A DNA stretch of 64,000 nt from JAZKHT01 sp040385245 (GTDB lineage Bacteria; Pseudomonadota; Alphaproteobacteria; Rhodobacterales; Rhodobacteraceae): NCBI GenBank assembly GCA_040385245.1, contig JAZKHT010000007.1:650852-714851 (forward strand). Direction: 5' to 3'. The notes under the pieces were generated by a model. It searched no databases. It saw nothing but the letters and a program-made list of their open reading frames with translations, and had not been told where the DNA came from. A program made the position numbers and the translations under genes. Positions within the stretch are counted from its first letter, which is position 1. Every line of letters begins with the position of its first letter. Positions 8,067 through 16,459 of the stretch are shown in pieces.

Positions 8067-9341
8067 ATGGATGACGCGGCCCTTCTTCTTGCGATTGACA
8101 CCCGTCGGGCCGACCTGATCGGTCTGGCGCAGGATCTGATCCGTATCCCGACGCTGAACCCGCCGGGGCGCAAGTATCGGCAGGTCTGCGATTATCTGGC
8201 GGCGCGGCTGATGGCGCAGGGGTTTGCGGTGGAAATGATCCGCGCGGTGGGCGCGCCGGGCGACAGTGACGCCTTTCCCCGCTGGAACATGCTAGCGCGG
8301 ATCGAAGGCGCGGCACCGGGGGATTGCGTGCATTTCAACAGTCACCATGACGTGGTTGAGGTGGGCCACGGCTGGACGCGCGATCCTTTTGCGGCCGAGG
8401 TGGACGGCGACCGCATCTATGGCCGCGGGGCCTGCGACATGAAGGGCGGACTTGCCGCCAGCATCATCGCGGTCGAGGGGTTCATTGCCTCCCATCCCGG
8501 TTTTCGCGGAGCGATTGAAATCAGCGCCACGGCGGATGAGGAATCGGGGGGGTACGGCGGTGTCGCCTATCTGGCCGAACGGGGCTACTTCGCACCCGAC
8601 AAGGTGCAGCACGTCATCATCCCCGAACCCTTGCACAAGGACCGCATCTGCCTTGGCCATCGCGGCGTCTGGTGGGCCGAGGTGGAAACCCACGGCCGCA
8701 TCGCGCACGGGTCGATGCCGTTTCTGGGCGATAGCGCTATTCGCCACATGGGGGCCGTGCTGGAAGAGATCGAGCACCGGCTGTATCCGCTGCTGGCGAC
8801 CAAGCACACGGCCATGCCCGTTGTGCCCGAAGGGGCGCGGCAATCGACGCTGAACATCAATTCCATCCACGGCGGAGCGGCGGAACCCGAACCGGGCGAC
8901 ACCAGCCTGCCCGCGCCCTGCGTGGCCGACCGCTGCCGCATCGTCTTGGACCGCCGTTTCCTGATCGAAGAGGATATCGCCGCGGTAAAGGCCGAAATCA
9001 CCGATGTGATGGAACGGGTGCGCGCGCGCAGGCCGGGCTTCAGTTACGACATCCGCGATCTGTTCGAGGTACAGCCAGTGATGACCGACAAGGGCGCGCC
9101 CATCGTGCGGTCGACGGCAGCAGCGATTGAACGGGTGCTGTCGCGCGCGGCGGATTATGTCGTCAGCCCCGGCACCTATGACCAAAAGCATATCGACCGG
9201 ATTGGCCGGTTGAAGAACTGCATCGCCTGTGGGCCGGGCCTTCTGCATCTGGCGCATCAGCCTGACGAATGGGTAGGGATTCAGGACATGACCGACAGCG
9301 CCAAGGTGATGGCGCTTGTGTTGCAGGATTTGCTGGTCTGA
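8067..9341 (+). CDS. M20 family metallopeptidase / ArgE-DapE-like deacylase
   Basis: A 424-aa zinc-dependent M20 amidohydrolase of the acetylornithine deacetylase / succinyl-diaminopimelate desuccinylase type. Metal-binding motifs are HHD (93-95), GRGACDMKGG (119-128) and the catalytic DEES (157-160). The substrate cannot be told from sequence. ATG 8067 is the likely start; an in-frame GTG at 8058 and ATG at 7995 are alternatives and no start has a strong ribosome site. The gene is monocistronic, divergent from the AAA+ operon and convergent with rplT. Confidence 0.85.
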   Translation: MDDAALLLAIDTRRADLIGLAQDLIRIPTLNPPGRKYRQVCDYLAARLMAQGFAVEMIRAVGAPGDSDAFPRWNMLARIEGAAPGDCVHFNSHHDVVEVGHGWTRDPFAAEVDGDRIYGRGACDMKGGLAASIIAVEGFIASHPGFRGAIEISATADEESGGYGGVAYLAERGYFAPDKVQHVIIPEPLHKDRICLGHRGVWWAEVETHGRIAHGSMPFLGDSAIRHMGAVLEEIEHRLYPLLATKHTAMPVVPEGARQSTLNINSIHGGAAEPEPGDTSLPAPCVADRCRIVLDRRFLIEEDIAAVKAEITDVMERVRARRPGFSYDIRDLFEVQPVMTDKGAPIVRSTAAAIERVLSRAADYVVSPGTYDQKHIDRIGRLKNCIACGPGLLHLAHQPDEWVGIQDMTDSAKVMALVLQDLLV

Positions 9342-9360
9342 CGGGCGTTCAGAATGAGAA

Positions 9361-9395
9361 GGGCCCCGCGCAGGAATTCTGCGCGGGGCCCTTTA
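9361..9395. terminator. Bidirectional terminator between M20 gene and rplT
   Basis: A perfect 13-bp stem (9361-9373 with 9379-9391) closes a five-base GAATT loop and is followed by CTTT; the other strand ends in a T-rich run as well. It serves the convergent M20 and rplT transcripts. Confidence 0.85.
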
Positions 9396-9411
9396 AGCAA
9401 TGGCGGGCTGA

Positions 9412-9777
9412 TCAGGCTGCGGCTGCTGCGCGGGCCTGCTCTGCGATGGCGTTGAACGCCTCGGGCTCATGCACGGCCAGATCGGCCAGAACCTTGCGGT
9501 CCACTTCGATCCCGGCAAGCGCCAGACCGTTGATGAAGCGCGAATAGGTGAAGGCCGGGTCGAACATGCGAACGGCGGCGTTGATCCGCTGGATCCACAG
9601 CGCGCGGAAGTTGCGCTTGCGGGTCTTGCGGTCGCGGGTCGCGTATTGGTTGGCCTTGTCGACGGCCTGCGTGGCCGTGCGGAAGTTGGTGCTGCGCGCG
9701 GCATAGTAGCCCTTTGCAGCCTTGATCACCTTGCGGTGACGGGCGTGGGTGACCACACCGGATTTGACGCGGGACAT
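9412..9777 (-). CDS. rplT: 50S ribosomal protein L20
   Basis: A 121-aa ribosomal protein L20, which binds 23S rRNA early in large-subunit assembly. The start MSRVKSGVVTHARHRKVIK and the conserved RKRNFRALWIQRINAAVR are typical. The ribosome site AAGGAG precedes the ATG. It lies 12 bases after rpmI, the usual bacterial pair; infC is not adjacent. Confidence 0.98.
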   Translation of the reverse strand: MSRVKSGVVTHARHRKVIKAAKGYYAARSTNFRTATQAVDKANQYATRDRKTRKRNFRALWIQRINAAVRMFDPAFTYSRFINGLALAGIEVDRKVLADLAVHEPEAFNAIAEQARAAAAA

Positions 9778-9789
9778 CTGGTGCTCTCC

Positions 9790-9990
9790 TTACCGGTCGT
9801 AGGGCATGTATTTCTTGACGATCTTCGTATCCGAAGCCGAAAGGAGCATGGTCCCCGAGGCGTCGCGAATGAATTTCGTCGTGCGTTTGATCATGCCGTG
9901 GCGCTTGCCGGCAACGCCGGCTTTTGCCCGACCGGAGGCCGTGAAGCTGAAACGCTTCTTCGCCGCCGACTTGGTCTTCATCTTGGGCAT
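9790..9990 (-). CDS. rpmI: 50S ribosomal protein L35
   Basis: A 66-aa L35 starting MPKMKTKSAAKKRF, with the typical C-terminus VKKYMPY. The frame is open further upstream, but the family start and the GGAG site ten bases ahead fix the ATG at 9990. It is cotranscribed with rplT. Confidence 0.97.
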   Translation of the reverse strand: MPKMKTKSAAKKRFSFTASGRAKAGVAGKRHGMIKRTTKFIRDASGTMLLSASDTKIVKKYMPYDR

Positions 9991-10103
9991 TTCCATCTCC
10001 GTGGTTGCAGGCGCGACTCGGCATGCCACATTGGCCGGACGCGCGGGTATCACAAGCCGTGCCGTATAGGGGGCAGCGGGCGGGCGTGCAAGGGGGAAAG
10101 CGG

Positions 10104-10328
10104 TCAGTTCAGATAGCGCGCGAACACCCGGATGAAGACATCGGGGATTTCGGCAAAGGCGTAGCCGGTCGGGCGTTGGCTGATTGCCAGAACGAACAGG
10201 ATCACCCCGCCAACCGCCAACACGGTGCCCACCCGGGGAACGTGCCCTTCGGTGTAGGCATTCAGCAGCGACGGAATGGAAAGCACGCAGAACACAAGGC
10301 CAAGGACAAGCACCAGATCGGTATCCAT
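10104..10328 (-). CDS. Small two-TM membrane protein, unknown
   Basis: A 74-aa protein with two hydrophobic segments (LVLVLGLVFCVLSIPSLL and VGTVLAVGGVILFVLAI) and a short C-terminal tail. I recognise no named family. It sits directly downstream of pyk (34 bases) on the same strand and may be cotranscribed. A GTG lies one codon upstream of the chosen ATG. Confidence 0.65.
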   Translation of the reverse strand: MDTDLVLVLGLVFCVLSIPSLLNAYTEGHVPRVGTVLAVGGVILFVLAISQRPTGYAFAEIPDVFIRVFARYLN

Positions 10329-10362
10329 CACTGCCCCCGTGCGCTGCGCCCGTTCCTGTTTT

Positions 10363-11808
10363 TTACTCTGTTTCGGCGCGGGAAATCAATCTTTCGTCGC
10401 AGGGTGCCACGCGCAGGATGTTCGTGGTGCCCGGAACGTTGAAGGGCACACCTGCGGTGACCAGAATCTGATCAGTTTCAGTGGCAAACCCTTCGGTCCG
10501 TGCGGCGCGGGCAGCGCTGATCACGGCCCCCTTGAAACGTTCCTGCGGTTCGGTGATCACGCAATGCGCGCCCCATGTCAGGCACATACGGCGGGCGGTT
10601 TCGATCAAGGGCGTCAGCGCGATGATCGGCACGCGCGGGCGTTCCCGTGCGACCAGACTGACGGTGGTGCCCGACTGGCTGAAACAGCAGATCGCCTTGA
10701 TGTCCGTGGTTTCGGCGATTTCCCGCGCGGCTGCCACGATGCCGTCAGCGACGGTCTGGCGTTTGGCGCTGCGGCTGGCCTCGATCACCTGACGGAAGGT
10801 CGGGTCGCTTTCAACCGAGATGGCCACGTTGTGCATCGTGGTCACGGCCTCGATCGGGTATTTGCCGGCGGCGGATTCGGCCGACAGCATGACCGCATCC
10901 GCGCCCTCGTATATGGCGGTGGCGACGTCCGACACCTCGGCCCGGGTGGGGACGGGGCTTTCGATCATCGATTCCAGCATCTGCGTGGCGACGATCACCG
11001 GCTTGGCCGCGGCGCGCGCGCCCCGGATCAGGCGTTTCTGGATCGGCGGCACGGCATGGACGGGCAGTTCGACGCCCAGATCGCCACGCGCGACCATGAT
11101 GCCATCGGACACGGCAAGAATCGCGTCATAAGCCTTTACCGCAGCAGGTTTTTCAATCTTGGACAGGATGGCCGCACGGCCACGGGCCATATCGCGCGCC
11201 TCGATCACGTCTTCCGGGCGCTGCACAAACGACAGGGCCAGCCAGTCAACCCCCAGTTCGCAGGCGAATTCCAGATCCTTGCGGTCCTTGGCCGACAGGG
11301 CGGCCACAGGCAGCACCACGTCAGGCACGTTCACGCCCTTACGGTTGGAAATCGTGCCACCGATGGTGACGGTGCAATTGGCGAAATCCTTGCCGCAGGT
11401 GTCGACCAGCAGGCGGATCTTGCCGTCGTTCACCAGCAGGGACGAACCGGGTTCAAGGGCGGCAAAAATCTCAGGGTGCGGCAGGTTCACGCGGTGGATA
11501 TCGCCGGGCGTGGCGTCAAGGTCCATGCGGAAAGGCGCGCCTTCCACCAGATCCTCGGCCCCGTTGGCAAAGGTGCCCACACGCAGTTTTGGCCCCTGAA
11601 GGTCGGCCAGAATGCAGATCGGGCGACCTGTGTCAGCCTCGATCTGGCGGATGATGACGTGACGCGCGCGGATGTCGTCGTGCGTTCCGTGTGACATGTT
11701 CAGGCGGAACACGTCTGCGCCCGCCTCGAACAAGGCGCGGATGGTCTGGTAATCGCTGGAGGCCGGGCCCAAAGTGGCCACGATCTTTACGTTCCGAAGG
11801 CGTCTCAT
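10363..11808 (-). CDS. pyk: Pyruvate kinase
   Basis: A 481-aa pyruvate kinase, converting phosphoenolpyruvate and ADP to pyruvate and ATP. It begins MRRLRNVKIVATLGPASS, has the FRLNMSHG motif, the catalytic-site stretch ILSKIEKPAA, and ARGDLGVELP for Mg/PEP binding. The C-terminal allosteric-fold domain is complete. The start ATG 11808 was chosen by family alignment; the frame is open 75 bases further. Divergent to the formylglutamate amidohydrolase-like gene across about 110 bp. Confidence 0.97.
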   Translation of the reverse strand: MRRLRNVKIVATLGPASSDYQTIRALFEAGADVFRLNMSHGTHDDIRARHVIIRQIEADTGRPICILADLQGPKLRVGTFANGAEDLVEGAPFRMDLDATPGDIHRVNLPHPEIFAALEPGSSLLVNDGKIRLLVDTCGKDFANCTVTIGGTISNRKGVNVPDVVLPVAALSAKDRKDLEFACELGVDWLALSFVQRPEDVIEARDMARGRAAILSKIEKPAAVKAYDAILAVSDGIMVARGDLGVELPVHAVPPIQKRLIRGARAAAKPVIVATQMLESMIESPVPTRAEVSDVATAIYEGADAVMLSAESAAGKYPIEAVTTMHNVAISVESDPTFRQVIEASRSAKRQTVADGIVAAAREIAETTDIKAICCFSQSGTTVSLVARERPRVPIIALTPLIETARRMCLTWGAHCVITEPQERFKGAVISAARAARTEGFATETDQILVTAGVPFNVPGTTNILRVAPCDERLISRAETE

Positions 11809-11921
11809 CTGCCTCGTTCCTTTCAAAGTTCGCGTTTTTCGGTGGGCCGCGGGTCTTATGGCCCAATCCGTCACGCGGGGCAACTGGCGCTTTCTTGTTG
11901 GTCAGAATAAATGAAGAAGTC

Positions 11922-12680
11922 GTGACAACGGGGCAGGGAACGCGCTTGGACGCCTATGAAATCATCGGAAATGACCGACCGGGACGCTGGTTGATCACCT
12001 GCGACCACGCCTCCAACCGGGTGCCTGACTGGATCGGCGGCGGCAGTCTTGGCATCGATGCGGCGGATATGCAGCGTCACATTGCCTGGGACGTGGGGGC
12101 GGCAGGTGTGACGCGCGCGTTGGCGCAGGCGCTGGACAGCCCCGCGATCCTGTCGGATTTCAGCCGTCTGGTGATCGACCCGAACCGGGGCGAGGATGAT
12201 CCGACGCTGGTGATGAAACTGTATGACGGCACGATCATTCCCGCCAACCGCCACGCGGATGCCGTCGAGGTGACGCGGCGGCTGGATGCGTTGCACCGCC
12301 CCTATCACGGCGCCTATGCCCGGCTTGCCGCGCGCAGGCCGGATACGGTGATCGTGGCCATCCATTCGTTCACCCCCTGTCTGCGGGGCCGCGCGCCGCG
12401 ACCGTGGCAGATCGGGGTGCTGTATTCGCATCTGGACGAACGCCTGTCGCGCCGCCTGATCGACAGGCTGATGCAGGAACCCGATCTGTGCGTGGGCGAC
12501 AACGAACCCTATTCCGGCCACCTGCCCGGCGATGCCATTGACCGCCACGCCCTGATGCCGGGCCGGTTGAACACCTTGATCGAGGTGCGCAACGATCTGA
12601 TCACGACGCCTGCGCAGCAGCAGGCATGGGCGCAACGACTGGCCCCGATTCTGACGCAGGTGCTGGAAGGGTTCGCCTGA
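11922..12680 (+). CDS. N-formylglutamate amidohydrolase family protein
   Basis: A 252-aa protein of the N-formylglutamate amidohydrolase (HutG-like) family, hydrolysing an N-formyl or related amide bond. Recognisable segments are LITCDHASNRVPDW near the N-terminus and IEVRNDLI near the C-terminus. No hut genes lie nearby, so the substrate may differ. GTG 11922 is the best start (GAAGAAG just ahead); a TTG eight codons later is possible. Confidence 0.75.
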   Translation: MTTGQGTRLDAYEIIGNDRPGRWLITCDHASNRVPDWIGGGSLGIDAADMQRHIAWDVGAAGVTRALAQALDSPAILSDFSRLVIDPNRGEDDPTLVMKLYDGTIIPANRHADAVEVTRRLDALHRPYHGAYARLAARRPDTVIVAIHSFTPCLRGRAPRPWQIGVLYSHLDERLSRRLIDRLMQEPDLCVGDNEPYSGHLPGDAIDRHALMPGRLNTLIEVRNDLITTPAQQQAWAQRLAPILTQVLEGFA

Positions 12681-12755
12681 CGGCGCGACCATTGGCAGGG
12701 GTGACAGGGTCGGCGGTTCGTTGCAGGCTGGGGTTGACCGACACAGGAGGCGACG

Positions 12756-13064
12756 ATGACCGATCTTGATCCCGCAACGGTGCAGGCGTTGGAGGCTGCG
12801 GCCTTTCGCCGTCTGCGCGACCATCTGCAAAGCCGCCCGGATGTGCAGAACATCGACATGATGAACCTGGCCGGGTTCTGCCGGAACTGCCTTGGCCGCT
12901 GGATGTACGAGGCGGCGGTGGAACAGGGCGTGCCCCTGGGCAAGGAAGAGGCACGCACCCTGTTCTACGGGATGCCCTATGACGACTGGAAGGCGCTGCA
13001 TCAGACGTCGGCCAGCGAATCACAAAAAGCGACCTTTACCGAGGCCATCAAGGCGCACCAATAA
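12756..13064 (+). CDS. DUF1244 family protein
   Basis: A 102-aa cytoplasmic protein matching DUF1244, a small helical family of unknown function with a conserved FCRNCLGRW motif and the segment GMPYDDWKA. The two cysteines in CRNC could bind a metal, which is inference. A strong ribosome site (AGGAGG) is six bases before the ATG. It is followed by a weak hairpin at 13106-13121. Confidence 0.9.
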   Translation: MTDLDPATVQALEAAAFRRLRDHLQSRPDVQNIDMMNLAGFCRNCLGRWMYEAAVEQGVPLGKEEARTLFYGMPYDDWKALHQTSASESQKATFTEAIKAHQ

Positions 13065-13105
13065 CCGATAAATTTCTGCAAATTGCAGGGTATTGTTGTG
13101 TAGAA

Positions 13106-13128
13106 CGGGCCAATCAGCCCGGCCTTTC
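13106..13128 (+). terminator. Possible terminator after DUF1244 gene
   Basis: Stem CGGGC (13106-13110) and GCCCG (13117-13121) with loop CAATCA, followed by GCCTTTC. Short stem and weak T tract. Confidence 0.35.
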
Positions 13129-13140
13129 GCCAATAAGTTG

Positions 13141-13190
13141 ACCCTGATCCGGTTCTGCCGACTGATGAGGTTTGGAACGGTAATCAGGGT
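13141..13190 (+). promoter_or_regulatory. Structured leader upstream of a tiny ORF
   Basis: A perfect eight-base inverted repeat (ACCCTGAT 13141-13148 with ATCAGGGT 13183-13190), extendable by about six pairs with one bulge, encloses a 34-base apical part. It ends seven bases before the ATG of the 36-codon ORF, so folding could affect its translation. I could not match it to a known riboswitch. Confidence 0.35.
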
Positions 13191-13196
13191 GCTGTG

Positions 13197-13307
13197 ATGG
13201 AAATACTGCTGGCCGTGATCAGCATGATGCTGACTGTCGCGGGGGGCTTTGCCCTTGACGCAGCGTCGAACGATGATGACGACGAAGACGACTCCACAGA
13301 CGTGTGA
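13197..13307 (+). CDS. Putative 36-aa membrane/exported micro-protein
   Basis: ATG 13197 opens a 36-codon frame with a hydrophobic first half (MEILLAVISMMLTVAGGFAL) and a strongly acidic tail (DDDDEDDSTD). The first half resembles a signal or single membrane helix. An AGGG lies seven bases upstream. The coding nature is uncertain because the ORF is so short, but the hydrophobic-then-acidic design is unlikely as random sequence. Confidence 0.45.
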   Translation: MEILLAVISMMLTVAGGFALDAASNDDDDEDDSTDV

Positions 13308-13338
13308 AAAGCGCAGCCGCTAAATGGCGGCTTTGCGC
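13307..13338 (-). terminator. Terminator at the end of the D-amino-acid operon
   Basis: On the minus strand the stem GCGCAAAGCCGC / GCGGCTGCGC (13311-13338, a two-A bulge) is followed by TTTTC. It overlaps the last codons of the aminotransferase gene. Confidence 0.65.
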
Positions 13339-14183
13339 ATTTCGTCCAGATAAATCTCGCGCAGGCGGGCGGTCACGGGGCCAGGCTTGCCGTCGCGCAG
13401 GGGGGTTCCGTCAATCTCGACCACCGGCATCACGAAGGCAGAGGCCGAGGTAAAGAATGCTTCGTCCGCATTCTGCGCCTCGGTGATCGTGAAGGGGCGT
13501 TCTTCCACTTCCATCTGCGCCTCGGCCGCAAAGCGCAGAACGGCGGCGCGGGTGATGCCCTGAAGGATGTCGCTGGACAGGTTGCGCGTGACGATGCGGT
13601 TGCCCTTGACGATGTAGGTGTTGTTCGAGGTGCCTTCGGTCACGAAGCCATCTTCGACCATCCAGGCATCATCGCATCCGGCCTTTTTGGCCATCATCTT
13701 GCCCATCGACGGATACAAAAGCTGCACCGTCTTGATGTCGCGGCGGCCCCAGCGGATGTCGGGGATCGAAATGACCCGCATCCCGGTTTTCGCGGCGGGA
13801 CTGTCGGCCAGACCGGGCTTGTCTTGGGTGAACATCACAAGGGTCGATGGTGTCGTGGCCGGGTCGGGAAAGGCAAAGTCACGGTCGCCGGGCGATCCGC
13901 GTGTGATCTGCAGATAGACCATCCCGTCAACAATGGTGTTGCGGGCCACCAGTTCGCGGTGAATCGCCAACAACTCGTCGATCGTCACGGGGCTGGCCAT
14001 GTCCAGTTCGCGCAGCGACCGTTCCAGCCGGACCGCGTGGCCCGCAAAATCGATCAGCTTGCCGCCCAGCACGGATGTCACCTCGTACACGCCATCGGCC
14101 ATCAGAAAGCCGCGGTCGAAGATAGAGATCTTGGCCTCTTCTTCGGGCAGGTAGGTTCCGTTGACGTAGACGGTCCGGCTCAT
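13320..14183 (-). CDS. dat: D-amino-acid aminotransferase (class IV)
   Basis: A 287-aa fold-type IV PLP aminotransferase resembling D-alanine/D-amino-acid transaminases. Visible features are the N-terminal VYVNGTYLPEEEA, the segment IKTVQLLYPSMGK holding the probable PLP lysine, EGTSNNTYIV, and the phosphate-binding LQGITRAAVL. It would move the amino group of a D-amino acid to 2-oxoglutarate, giving D-glutamate. That fits the two upstream genes, which act on D-glutamate. ATG 14183 lies three bases after the dgcA stop; an ATG four codons upstream is an alternative. Confidence 0.85.
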   Translation of the reverse strand: MSRTVYVNGTYLPEEEAKISIFDRGFLMADGVYEVTSVLGGKLIDFAGHAVRLERSLRELDMASPVTIDELLAIHRELVARNTIVDGMVYLQITRGSPGDRDFAFPDPATTPSTLVMFTQDKPGLADSPAAKTGMRVISIPDIRWGRRDIKTVQLLYPSMGKMMAKKAGCDDAWMVEDGFVTEGTSNNTYIVKGNRIVTRNLSSDILQGITRAAVLRFAAEAQMEVEERPFTITEAQNADEAFFTSASAFVMPVVEIDGTPLRDGKPGPVTARLREIYLDEMRKAAI

Positions 14184-14185
14184 GT

Positions 14186-15148
14186 TCAACCCCATAGTTC
14201 GCGCGCGGGCGGGTGGACGCCGGCCTGATCAAAGCGCAGCGGGTTTTCGCGGTCTTCGGCCAGAAGCAGCGGCCCGTCAAGGTCTGTGTACGCCGCACCC
14301 TGCGCCAGCAGCGTGGCCGGGGCCATCGCAAGGCTGGAACCGACCATGCAGCCGACCATCAGGCCATAGCCCAAGGCCTGCGCCTCGGTCTTTAACGCCA
14401 GCGCCTCGGTCAGGCCGCCTGTCTTGTCCAGCTTGATGTTCACCACGTCATACTTGCCCTTAAGTCCCGGCAACGAGTGGCGGTCGTGGCAGGATTCGTC
14501 GGCGCAGACGGGCAAGGGGCGGGCGATTTCGGCCAGCATGTCATCGCCCCCGGCGGGCAGGGGTTGTTCGACCAAGGCCACACCCATCTGCACAAGGTGG
14601 GGGGCAAGGTCGGCATAAACATCCGCCGTCCAGCCTTCGTTCGCATCAATGATGATGGTGGTGCGGGGGGCGCCCTGCCGCACCGCCTGCAAGCGGGGCA
14701 TGTCATCGGGCGTGCCAAGTTTGATCTTCAGGATCGGGCGGTGGGCATTTTGTGCCGCCGCAGCGCGCATGTTTTCGGGCGTATCGAGCGACAGAGTGTA
14801 AGCCGTAACCATCGGCCCCGGTTCGGGCAGGTGCGCCAGTTGCCAGACGCGCTGGCCGGTCTGTTTGGCCCACAAATCCCACAGCGCGCAGTCCACCGCA
14901 TTGCGCGCCGCACCCGCAGGCAGGGCGGTTTGCAGCGCATCGCGCGTGATGCCGGCGGGCAGGCTTTCGATCTGCGCCGTCACGCTGTCCAGCGTTTCGC
15001 CGTAGCGGGCATAGGGCACACATTCCCCCCAGCCGGTGACACCGCCCCGCGTGATGCGGACGGTCAGCACCCGCGCCTCGGTCCGCGACCCTCGACTGAT
15101 GGTGAAGACCTGCGCAAGGCGAAAGGTGTCAGGCGTGACGGTGATCAT
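14186..15148 (-). CDS. dgcA: N-acetyl-D-glutamate racemase DgcA / dipeptide epimerase family
   Basis: A 320-aa enolase-superfamily protein (muconate lactonizing subgroup). Expected features are the lysine pair ILKIKLG, metal ligands in IIDANEG, VEQPLP and CADES, and the final base NIKLDKTGG. Proteins of this type paired with a DUF1611 protein have been described as DgcA, which converts N-acetyl-D-glutamate to N-acetyl-L-glutamate. Otherwise it would be called a dipeptide (Ala-Glu) epimerase. The ribosome site GAAAGG precedes the ATG. Middle gene of the three-gene operon. Confidence 0.8.
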   Translation of the reverse strand: MITVTPDTFRLAQVFTISRGSRTEARVLTVRITRGGVTGWGECVPYARYGETLDSVTAQIESLPAGITRDALQTALPAGAARNAVDCALWDLWAKQTGQRVWQLAHLPEPGPMVTAYTLSLDTPENMRAAAAQNAHRPILKIKLGTPDDMPRLQAVRQGAPRTTIIIDANEGWTADVYADLAPHLVQMGVALVEQPLPAGGDDMLAEIARPLPVCADESCHDRHSLPGLKGKYDVVNIKLDKTGGLTEALALKTEAQALGYGLMVGCMVGSSLAMAPATLLAQGAAYTDLDGPLLLAEDRENPLRFDQAGVHPPARELWG

Positions 15149-15186
15149 GGCGGCCTTTCAGGTACGATCTGTCTGGGAAAGCACGC

Positions 15187-16188
15187 TCAGATGGCGGCCA
15201 GCGCGTCAACCAGTTTGCCCGCGCCAAAGCGGAACGGATCGGTGGCGGGCAGGCCCATGCGGGTTTCCACCTCGGCCAGATAGGCGCGGGCCTCGGCCTC
15301 GGGCATGTGTTGGGTGTTGATGGCGATGCCGGTCGCAACGCAGGCGGGATTGGCCACGCGCGCCATGGCAAGGGCTGCATCGCGCACCGCCTCAAGCGTG
15401 GGCAGGCTGTAATCAGGCAGGCCGCGCATGTGGGTGCGGGTGGGTTCGTGGCAGATCACCAGCGCGTCAGGTTGACCGCCATGGATCAGTGCAAGGGTGA
15501 CGCCGGAATAGCTGACATGGAACAAGCTGCCTTGCCCTTCGATCAGGTCCCAGTGGTCGGCGCCATTGTCGGGGGTCAGGTATTCTACCGATCCCGCCAT
15601 GAAATCTGCGATCACAGCATCCAGCGGCACGCCGTCGCCGGTGATCAGGATGCCGGTCTGACCCGTGGCGCGAAAGCTGGCGTTCATGCCGCGGGCGCGC
15701 ATTTCCTTTTCCATGCACAGCGCGGTGTACATCTTGCCGACCGAACAGTCGGTGCCGACGGCCAACATCCGTTTGCCGGTGCGCTTTTTGCCGTTGGCGA
15801 TGGGATAATCCACCTCGGGCACGCGAACGTCATGCAGTTCGCGCCCTGTGGCCTTTGCGACGGCGGCAAGGTCAGGTTCATCCCGCAGCAGGTTGTGCAG
15901 GCCAGAGGCAAGGTCGAACCCTTCTTCCAGCGCCGCGATCAGCACCTTTTTCCATGCAGGCGAAATCACCCCGCCCCGGTTGGCGACCCCGATCACCAGC
16001 GTCTTGACCCCGGCGGCCTTTGCGTCCGCAAGGGTCATGTCGGGCAGTCCAAGATCGGCCTTGCAGCCGTCCATCCGAAACTGACCAAGCGCGAAATCGG
16101 GGCGCCAATCCTTGATGCCTTGGGCAACCTTGGCGGCAAGCCCGTCCGGGGCATCGCCAAGGAACAAAAGGTAAGGGGTCTTGATCAT
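15187..16188 (-). CDS. dgcN: N-acetyltransferase DgcN (DUF1611 family)
   Basis: A 333-aa DUF1611 protein with a P-loop-like GTDCSVGKMYT (about 145-155) in its C-terminal domain and an N-terminal Rossmann-like half (TLVIGVANRGG). Its pairing with an enolase-superfamily racemase matches the DgcN-DgcA system. There DgcN acetylates D-glutamate before DgcA racemises it, so D-glutamate can enter central metabolism. An excellent ribosome site (GGAGG, five bases) sets ATG 16188. First gene of the operon, divergent from mcl1 across 271 bp. Confidence 0.8.
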   Translation of the reverse strand: MIKTPYLLFLGDAPDGLAAKVAQGIKDWRPDFALGQFRMDGCKADLGLPDMTLADAKAAGVKTLVIGVANRGGVISPAWKKVLIAALEEGFDLASGLHNLLRDEPDLAAVAKATGRELHDVRVPEVDYPIANGKKRTGKRMLAVGTDCSVGKMYTALCMEKEMRARGMNASFRATGQTGILITGDGVPLDAVIADFMAGSVEYLTPDNGADHWDLIEGQGSLFHVSYSGVTLALIHGGQPDALVICHEPTRTHMRGLPDYSLPTLEAVRDAALAMARVANPACVATGIAINTQHMPEAEARAYLAEVETRMGLPATDPFRFGAGKLVDALAAI

Positions 16189-16390
16189 GGCAGCCTCCGG
16201 CAATTGGTTGGTGCAAGGATGCCGCGTTATCAGTGGCAGGTCATCGGTTTCTTTGCGCCGTTTGTCGGGATTGCCGCAAGTTTTCTGCGTGATGGTCCGG
16301 AAAAGCGGCGGCTTCTTTCACCTTTGCAGCGGTGGGGTTGGAAAACGTGCCGCGCTGCCGCGACGGATTGCTGCGGATGCGAAAGTGGTA

Positions 16391-16417
16391 TTGCGACTGG
16401 TCGCGCAACAATATAAC
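16391..16417 (+). promoter_or_regulatory. Inverted repeat and -10-like box upstream of mcl1
   Basis: TTGCG (16391-16395) and CGCAA (16404-16408) form an interrupted palindrome. TATAAC, a plausible -10 box, follows at 16412-16417 in an A+T-rich stretch that runs to 16442. The palindrome overlaps where a -35 box should sit, so it is a candidate operator for mcl1. Confidence 0.35.
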
Positions 16418-16459
16418 CAATGCGTATCACTTGTCGTAATATACTTGCGGGAACATGCC

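Noticed and set aside
13160..13170. CTGATGAG resembling a hammerhead ribozyme core.
   Set aside because: The required GAAA strand and three stems are not present around it.
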